Assembly: GCA_034440635.1 (NCBI GenBank)
Contig: JAOTON010000941.1
Location: 1,035,683 to 1,099,682 of the forward strand
Source: Lepas anatifera
Taxonomy: Eukaryota; Arthropoda; Thecostraca; Lepadidae
DNA length: 64,000 nt
Reading direction: 5' to 3'
Shown: positions 57,004 through 64,000 of the stretch, in pieces
How positions within the stretch are numbered: position 1 is the first letter of the stretch
How the letters are laid out: each line of letters opens with the position of its first letter
Program-made: the position numbers and the translations under genes
Notes under the pieces: generated by a model
What the model saw: the letters and a program-made list of their open reading frames with translations, nothing else
Database searches by the model: none
Told to the model about the DNA's origin: nothing

Positions 57004-59793
57004 GAACAAAGATATCCCCAAAGACGATCTATAGTCTAGATCATGGGTTTGTGGAGGGGTCAGGTGGAACCATGCAAATCATGTTTTTATAAATTACAAT
57101 ACATTATTCCAACACTGGCCCACAATAGGAAACAAATATTCCAAATTTCAGGTCTATGGGAGAATCGGTCTGATTGGGTTCATCCCATTCAAACTAACAA
57201 ACAAAATGATCATACACAAGCTGGTCCATTGGGACGATAGCTTGATGATACACAGCAGCTACAAAAGACAAGTTTTCTAGTAAACAAATTTTCTCTTTGA
57301 AGCAACCCGCCTAATCTTTCATATATTCTTCCAGGAAAACACAAAAATTGCATCACCCAAGACTGCCCCCTGTCATTCCTACATGACTATCCATACTCTT
57401 TTGTCCACAATTATATTGCTGTATTGGGTACACTCCCAGTGTTTCAAATCATAATACATCTTATCCTAGTTTTCCTTCAGTTCATTTTTACTATCAATTA
57501 TAAAAAGCATGCAGATGGGCATTTTCAGAGGGCAGATGGATGAATTCATCTGTAGATGGGCATGAATGCAGATGGGCATTTTCCGAGGGCAGATGGATGA
57601 ATTTATGCTACAGTCACTTTCATGTCTGGAAACAAACAGTAGCACTTGAAATATGAGTAAATGGATCTGATAAGTAGATAGGAGTACACTGACTACTATG
57701 TACTGTATGGTACCAAAATAAATGGAAAATCTGTTTCAATCTGTAAAATTAATCAAAAACATTTTCATACTTAAAAGAAGGTAAGCTAAGCAGCAAATGT
57801 CACTAGCATGCACACATTGTGCAGAGCCAGTATTTGTAACAGGTAGAAATTTGTAATTCAAATTACAAGCTTGATATAGACTTTTACTAGAGTGCACAAA
57901 TATTGTAAATATAAAGTTAGACCAAAAAGAGAGGGAATATGGGCAATTCAAAAATAATATGCTTAAATAATCATTGAGAATTGCCATCACCAAATAATTT
58001 TCACCTATTTTGGTACACAAGTTCACCTGTGCAACAATAAAATGAGGACTTTTTTGGCATTGACACTGCTCATAAGCCTTGTTCCGCCTGCCAGCACAGC
58101 CTTGTCCGCGAGCCTCGAGCCTCTCCTCTAGAAAAGAAATACCACAACTGTCTCTAGTATGTGCCATGGCTAATCAGACAAAAATGAGCCAGAATACTTA
58201 TCTACCAATCACAAAAAGCATGCTACCACTGTTGCAAAAGTGTTACTGTTTTTCCAGCAGCACCACAGCAGGTAGCCAGCCTGTAAATCTAAGATTGGTT
58301 CTAAGATTGTTTCTCAGGGAGAGGCTATAGCCATGTGGACATAGACTCAATCCAGTGTGCAAAGTATGGCATTTTCAACGAGATCTCGCCAGGGTGAGTG
58401 CCCTAGGAGACAAAGAGTGAGTGGTGTGAAGTTCATCAACCTGGTGTGAATTTCCCAGACTGGTGCAAGGAAGGTGACACTGAAAACCAAACAAATAATG
58501 GCTGAATAGTTATAAAGATACAAGAGGGGACCTCATAACAAGTATTTAACTAACTAATACAAGAGGCAGCATTGCATTGTGTGGGTAGGAAAGGGTGCAT
58601 TTTTTTCTATGGTATATAGCAGTTTGGTGTAAATATTTGGTGTCTGGCAGTGCAATGATTTTAGGTGGCTGGTGTGACTTGCCTAGCCTGCTGCCATACT
58701 TCGCAGACTGGGACTCAATGCTGCTCGCTGACTGGTGCTGACAGACGAAACGAGACCACAGCTATAACAGTGGGCCAAAATGAATAGTTATCAATTAAGC
58801 ATACAATTTGCTTTTTGGCAACTTCATGGACCTAATTAATGCAGAACAGGAACATTAAATGCATTGCCCATACTTGATAGGATTGGTGTTTGACTAACTC
58901 ACTACACTCACCAAACAAAACCTCAATAAGCATTGTGGCTAGCAAAGATGGATGGCAAAAATTCAAATTGTTTCATTAACTTTTCACGCATAGATTTTTT
59001 ACCTCTAAGAAAATCCTCAATTGACCACATCAAAGGCTCAAAACATTCTACGCAGATTACCGACGATATGTTGATCCATCGCAGACCCGAGAGGCGACAA
59101 TCTCCTCGTCCAGAAAAAACCACCCAAAGCTTTCTTCATGCCTCAAAGGAGGCTCTTTCTGGATGGCGCTACCCGTATCTTTTTATAGAATCATTTTAGC
59201 TGCAATGCAATCATGCAATAACGGAACAATTATCAATTATAATCTTTAGGTATTCGGCCTGACCTGCAGCGCTAATTAATAGAATTTGTATTCATATCTT
59301 CAAGCGTTTGAAAAGTCGCTGCGGTTTTTGAAATGGTGAATATCGATAGTTCATTGGTAGCCATGATGACGATCACATTTTGATGTAAGATAAGCTCCAC
59401 GTGACCTGATCCTCATAAGGACTGGGCTTCTGATTGGTTGATGATATTTTCTTTAAAGTCCTATATTTCTCTTTCAAAAGTTCGTTTTGGAAAATATATT
59501 TTTCGGTAGAATACTTTTTGATGTTATAGGTTTTAGCTAACTGAATTCGCTTTAAAAGAAATGTTTGGCACATTTTTTCATATATAAAATTGATAGCTAT
59601 AGCCGGGTCTACGTCACTTTATCGTTACCTATAAGGACTCGCTGGTAAATGTCGTCTATAAATGTTGAACTTTGAGGCCTGATTTTTAGGCATTTTGAGC
59701 CTGAATTTGCAAAAAATGAGAATATGACTTCTGAAACAACTTTTTGTAAACCTTTTGATCTAGCCAATAAAAAATTCTTACGACAATGTCCCT

Positions 59794-61604
59794 CATGCAG
59801 TAAAAAAGAGATAGGTGGGAAGCAAGATACCTTTACTTAAGGTGGGTTAGGTCATTGTGGGTAATAGACGAGGAGATGTGGGAAGGTTGCATTTTATTTG
59901 TTATGGCTTTGTGTTTTTCACGATTGCAGTATAACTCAAACAAGGAAAGCACGGACAAATTAGCAAACTACTACCACAGCAAACCTATTATTATTTATCA
60001 TATTCTCGTCACACAACCGTATACTAGTTAAATCGTGTGGTTATCAGACCAAGGCTTCTAATCAAGATTGAGATACCTTTTGCGCTTCTAACCATTATAC
60101 TTACTTCTTAGCATTTCTAACAGCCTGTAGTATCTGCGTTTGGCGGACACGGGTATTCTGGTAATGCCTCCCCAAAGTGCTGGAAGGGGGAGTCCATTTT
60201 CCTTCTTCTAACCCCCATTAAGCCGGAGAAATGTTTGAAAAAGGTGTTAAACCCAGGTCTGTTGAACAATTAAATTTTCACTCCCATCCTCCAGGAGAGA
60301 GTGATTATGTTCTTGGAGGAGGTAGCTTATAGGTACTTCAGGGTCTGTAGAGCAGCCAAATCTGCATGTCCCACTCCCCTCCCCCAGGAGGAGAAGCAGA
60401 CATGGGTTTGCCCCCCAAACTCAGGTCTCTGTCCGCCTCCCGAGTGTCTAGTCCTGTAAACTTCTTCCCAAAGCACTAAGTGTCTGAATTGTGTGCGTCT
60501 AGGGTCAGATTGGTGTGAAGTCCATCCCTGGCCTTGAAGGCCACATTTGAGGGTACAGTGATAGATAGCACAAAAATGCTTGGCAGGCAATTTGAGTTGT
60601 TGATCACTCCTGCCACAAATTGAAATGTGTTCTGTCAGACTAGTGGAAGCTGTTGTCTGTTTGATGTGCTTGTGTCCCGCGTGTGTGACCTTTAGTGTGG
60701 GAATTCCTGTTACATGTGAAAATGCTTGGGGTACTTATGATAGCTGTGAGTGCAAAAATCTGGTAGACACTGCCCAAAATGTGATAATAGACCTGGGCAG
60801 TATGTGTAGGCGCGACTCCGGGCTTCTGAATCACAAATTCTGGCTCAAATTTCAATGGAGGAGGAGACTCGCAGTGAAATCCTCATATTCCTGTTGGTTT
60901 GTATCTCGGGAGCTTCTTAGATATTTGAGTTAGTAATTGACTACACTGCACACTTTTAATGACATACTTTGTTTTGTGACTCACCACAAGCACATTTCCA
61001 CCATTGGAAATGCATTGGGCCAAGCCACACTGCACAAAAATGAGAAAGCAGAAAATGTCAAGAAAAGTGAAAAAAACATCCTAATGAACCATTAGAATGT
61101 GGTTAAAAAAGCAAGAAAGCAAAAACTATTAAGTTTAAATAGGTTTGAACTTTTGCTCGGCCCATTTGCTTTTTTGACCATTGCTTGTGAGTATTTGGAC
61201 ATTGCTATGAATCATTACTTGAGTATATGCAGCTGTGGGACATGGGTAATCAAATATTGCAGCCATGTTGATTTGATTTTTGTATGCCAGGAAGGCTCCA
61301 ATTGTGGAATTTGGCAATATATACATGCACATAGTCAGTGGCAAATCCAAGACTCTTTATTTGGGGGCTTCAAGTACCATTCACACTAATGCCTCAGATC
61401 TGATCTCAGCCTATGCATTAGCCAGGCACATAATACCCCAGGGGCTTGAGGCCCTGTGCCCCTCGCCTCTGCATTCGGCCACTGCATGGAAAACTATCAA
61501 AAAGGGATAGGCAGATATTACACTCAAATGGCAAACATATTGCTGGTATGTTGATGTTAGATGTGATGAAATTGCAGGTGCCTGGATCCTTGCATTCTGG
61601 TTGA
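59794..61604. other. Unassigned sequence
   Basis: No gene is supported. GCAAGATACCTTTACTTAAGG near 59824 resembles the left flank of the palindrome. Open frames at 60327-60590 and 60625-60933 have several cysteines but no recognisable domain or splice context. Confidence 0.4.
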
Positions 61605-61868
61605 CATAGGCAGATCCAGAGGGTGGTAAAATGGGCACTTGCTCCCTTCCCTCTGACAATTCCTGACGCCCCCTGAAAGGCCGATGATGCCCCTTGAGAG
61701 ATCGCTCACCCTCCCCCAGCAATGTGAGTATCAGCATTCTGGTCAGAGGATTAGCGCCCTTGGTTAGTTGTGTCATCAAGAACTGGCGCCCATTGGCCTG
61801 AATGGTGCATCCTGACCAGATGCCATCCTTCTCCCACTTTCAATAGGAAATCCTAAGATCCGCCCATG
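61605..61868. mobile_element. hAT-type MITE
   Basis: The ends are CATAGGCAGATCCAGAGG and, inverse, CATGGGCGGATCTTAGG. The interior has the GGCGCC / GGTGCATCC / CCTGACCAGATGCCAT order of related MITEs in the window. No clear target duplication is visible. Confidence 0.6.
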
Positions 61869-62269
61869 GTTCAAGGGAGCGAAGTCTGGTGAGGTACCAG
61901 GCTTCAATTAGGCAGAAGGTGGGATGACCTGTTGCCTGTTTCCTGAATCAGCCCATGGTCCATGTAAGTGGTCTTCTCCGGCTTCCATGCTGCATTTGAA
62001 AGTTCATTTAGCTGAATTTAAAAGCAAATATTTTAGTTTGACATTGATATTTGCAACCAGGCCCAGAAGAGATGTGTGTATAAAGTAAACAATAAACACA
62101 ACGATAAAACGTTAGGGAGAAAACGGAAAATGTAGTAAAAAAGGCGAAAAACGTCATTGGAAAGTGAAAAAGCAAAAATGAGCATGGTGTACCTTGGTCT
62201 TGGGTAATGCTGTAGTAAATTCCACCACCTCCCCTACCCTAAGAAGTCAACCAATACTGAAACATATTT
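61869..62269. other. Unassigned sequence
   Basis: No gene is supported. Confidence 0.4.
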
Positions 62270-63180
62270 TTATTACGGAATAGCGAAAAACAATACAAAA
62301 CCTATTAATAGCTCATACAAAAACGGCGAAGAAACTACATCAGGCTATTTTATTCATGCAACATTGAAGTCATAAACAGGTCAAAGAAGGTTGCATGTTA
62401 GGACAATTTTTTAATTTCTAAAGGGTCCATTTTAAATGCATTCGCTTCCTCTCGTCACAAAGAATCGAATGATGAGGAAGGTTTGGAGACTATGTTAGAT
62501 CAAAAACGGAAACGACCTGATTCCAGGTCAGGTCAAAGTCTCTTTAACTCAGCATAGTCAATATGCGCACTGAACTGACTCAAATAGCAACTCAATCATA
62601 GCGATATCAAAATAAAAACCGAATCATCATCTTCTTACAAAAGTTATTAGCCCAAGTATGAAAATCGCTTCAATGGTCCCAGATGACCTCCAGAGGTCAT
62701 AGGTCGTGTAACAGTGCTTTATGAAGCTGGAGCAAATTGGTGAGACTATTGATTTGAAGAATAATAAGGTATTGTCAGCTGTATCGGCACAAAAACATCC
62801 ATTTCCTATTTCCATGTATTTTCAATGGGGAGGTCAAAGATCCGTACCTGACCCTAATGGAATTGATATGAAAATTTCAAATAGTATTTTTGTAGCACTC
62901 AGTAACTTTCCCATTATGTGGTATAAGCTTCCACTAGATAAATTCAGACATTTTCTTAGTCAGTACACCTTAAACATTTCGGGAGGGAGTCAATTGATCT
63001 GCACTGATGACCTGACCTGGGATGACTCTAGCATAAAATTTGGGGGTGTTGTGGAATTAATCATATACAGGAAAGGTTGCATTAATTGGGGTGAAGTGTT
63101 GGGTGGCGCCATGTTTTTCAAAGCTGCTTGAAAAACCTGAGGGGGTGTCTTAATCCACTCCCCACCGGGGTGAGGGTTAG
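62270..63180. mobile_element. Family-A element, left-truncated
   Basis: It carries the family-A order: ACATTGAAGTCAT, CTTCCTCTCGTCACA, GAATCGAATGATGA, GATTCCAGGTCAGGTCAAAG, GATGACCTCCAGAGGTCATA, CCGTACCTGACCCTAATGG. It ends CCCCACCGGGGTGAGGGTTA, the family end with TTAA decayed to TTAG. Confidence 0.65.
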
Positions 63181-64000
63181 TAGTCCAGTCAGCGCTTTTA
63201 AAAGTGAACAGGTATATTTTGAATAGTAAGAAGTCAGAGACAAGTTGCATGAGTAAAATTAGGTTGCGTGTGTGAGTAGGTTTTCTTTTACCACCGTACT
63301 CTGTGAATAAACACTGGCTGAATTTCTCATTCTCTCACCGATTTGAGATAGTAGTCAAGTGGAGGGAGGACACCTTATCCCATATTATGACCTCGGTAAT
63401 GAATGGTGCGGCAGCCTGCAACTACAAAAATATTTTGTGGTACATGGTCTTCTGTTCAGAGTTTTTATTATGTGATCGCAGGAGACGGCAGACAGAACGA
63501 CCTTTCAGATAAGACGCACGTTTAAAAAACGTTCTACCTGGTTCAAGAGCGAGAGGGCGAATGAAAAACTGTAAATGGTAGAACCGAACACCCCTATTGT
63601 TCAAAGGCCGAACCACATGTGTCATATGCTTTGCACGGGCCATAGGTGGTTTCACTTTCGGATGCCAGTCTGTACCTCCTTATTAGGCTTAATGGTTATT
63701 GTTTGGAGTTAGGTGACTTAGCTGGTTTTTCGTGTGGCAAAATAAAAAAATATTCACGAATAAAATGAAGCAAGATCTAAAGCGATATGGATGATGTTTG
63801 TTTTCCCGGCAGGAGGCCAGGTGGTTTTATGCATTTTAGCTGAGTCTTCTCGCTTTAGGTGTCAAGACTAGCCTGGTTCCTTTGAATAATGTTTCTGTCT
63901 TGGACTAATTGTGTTGTCAAAGCTTAGCTGCAAATGGGGCTAGTGTCTGATCCTTGCCTTGCACCCAGAATATGTCTGCTCTTATTTGAATATCACCCAG
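63181..64000. other. Unassigned sequence
   Basis: No gene or element boundary is supported. A short AATAAA-containing stretch at about 63305 has no associated ORF. Confidence 0.4.

Larger units (their letters stand above)
51790..59793. mobile_element. Right arm of the giant inverted repeat: TTAA-bounded composite element, 8,004 bp
   Basis: It is the mirror image of the left arm, with TTAAAGGGATATTGTCGC at the inner end and TTACGACAATGTCCCT at the outer end. The outer TTAA is replaced by CATG. Scattered single-base and short indel differences from the left arm run throughout, for example in the AT tract and in the LINE fragment. The stretches 55000-56930 and 57000-59760 hold no supported gene; a 143-codon frame at 57736-58167 is broken in the left arm. 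Confidence 0.85.

Noticed and set aside
57736..58167. 143-codon minus-strand open frame in the right palindrome arm
   Set aside because: The mirror sequence in the left arm (45360-45790) is interrupted and no domain or codon pattern supports it.

Overview
This window reads as nuclear DNA of a multicellular animal. It has spliced-gene signals, long microsatellites, non-LTR retrotransposons, hAT-type and TTAA-target DNA transposons and a dynamin-family gene. The mix of repeats suggests a repeat-rich, probably marine, invertebrate, but I cannot name the species. Almost all of the 64 kb is mobile-element sequence in various stages of nesting. No operons, CRISPR arrays or bacterial features are present. 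Percent identities and copy counts below are by eye, not computed.

The clearest gene is an intronless, uninterrupted dynamin-like ORF on the minus strand (19516-21807). It keeps the stalk, PH and GED regions of classical dynamin, but every recognisable GTP-binding motif is gone and it has no proline-rich tail. A 3' region with polyadenylation signals follows it. Elsewhere there are exon-like pieces bounded by good splice sites: three phase-0 exons on the minus strand at 13.6-14.2 kb, one at 11.5 kb (minus) and one at 9.8 kb (plus). I do not recognise their products.

Layout. 0.5-9.3 kb: copies of a TTAA-bounded, AGGTCA-rich element (family A), two arrays of TTCGCGAA palindromes in opposite orientation, a hAT-type MITE, and a LINE remnant splitting one family-A copy. 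9.3-15.5 kb: candidate exons, a triple AGGTCA site, tandem repeats. 15.6-18.5 kb: an element with roughly 270-bp inverted ends. 19-22 kb: dynamin-like gene. 22.3-23.5 kb: 3' end of a CR1-like LINE. 24-28.6 kb: families A and B nested inside a third repeat (family C), with clean TTAA junctions. 28.7-33.8 kb and 38.9-43.6 kb: two copies of a hAT-type element loaded with a degenerate short tandem repeat, the first split by a LINE, the second by a family-B element. 34.0-37.8 kb: a 3.85-kb foldback element with a perfect 8-bp target duplication, inserted in a PHD-finger ORF. 43.7-59.8 kb: a giant inverted repeat with two roughly 8-kb arms around an 84-bp centre. Each arm has matching 32-bp terminal repeats and carries the same nested insertions. 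59.8-64 kb: mostly unassigned, with one MITE and one family-A remnant.

The most notable items are the GTPase-dead dynamin, the 16-kb palindrome, the foldback element with its intact target duplication, and the TTAA element families built from dozens of AGGTCA half-sites.
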